DNA of 64,000 nt. Source: Echinarachnius parma (lineage: Eukaryota > Echinodermata > Echinoidea > Clypeasteroida > Echinarachniidae). Below are more model-generated notes on this DNA. The model had not been told where the DNA came from and did no database searches. It worked only from the letters and a program-made list of their open reading frames with translations. The stretch lies in NCBI GenBank assembly GCA_037951105.1, contig JBAMJV010003026.1, forward strand, positions 1-64,000, read 5' to 3'. Within the stretch, counting starts at the first letter, position 1. The DNA is not shown here.

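Overview
The window is eukaryotic (animal) DNA and holds one gene. The minus strand carries 43 coding exons of UNC79, the large cytosolic auxiliary subunit of the NALCN sodium-leak channel complex (NALCN, FAM155/NLF-1, UNC79, UNC80). The exons run from 64000 (inside the N-terminal third) to the stop codon at 4933-4935. I set every exon edge by hand from GT-AG signals and codon phase. All 42 junctions are phase-compatible, and together they encode 2,477 residues plus a stop without interruption. By comparison with the vertebrate protein as I recall it, roughly the first 300-350 residues lie beyond the right edge. No second protein-coding gene, rRNA or functional tRNA gene was found.

The host is probably a marine invertebrate deuterostome. 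An echinoderm or another ambulacrarian is my best guess, at low to moderate confidence. The reasons are that UNC79 is clearly metazoan and fairly close to the vertebrate protein, the introns are AT-rich and 0.1-5 kb long, and the introns are full of short non-autonomous DNA transposons, fold-back elements and minisatellites. No LTR retrovirus-like element or Polinton was recognised.

Layout from right to left, which is the direction of transcription. 64000-60330 encodes a Cys/His-rich N-terminal segment. 58550-53313 and 52844-47322 encode conserved helical-repeat segments plus two variable linkers. 42136-35653 encodes the central helical-repeat blocks and a basic Ser/Arg-rich linker. 35154-30530 encodes more helical repeats. 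27518-21022 encodes a lineage-specific low-complexity region: a Ser/Thr/Pro exon, an acidic exon and a 965-nt exon with a Met/Gln/Pro/Val decapeptide-like repeat. 17919-4933 encodes the highly conserved C-terminal half. 4932-1 is 3' UTR and 3' flank.

The most unusual feature is in the introns. At least thirteen of the 43 exons have one or more partial, same-orientation, decayed copies ('exon echoes') in an adjacent intron. Some keep splice signals or reading frame. In one case (50.0-52.6 kb) the copies grade into a minisatellite of about 20 units, each carrying the real exon's 5' splice site. On top of this lie TTAA-flanked MITE families, two families with exact 6-bp target-site duplications, a Harbinger-type MITE with TAA duplications, tRNA-derived SINE-like sequences, and a repeat family carrying tandem AGGTCA-type nuclear-receptor half-sites.
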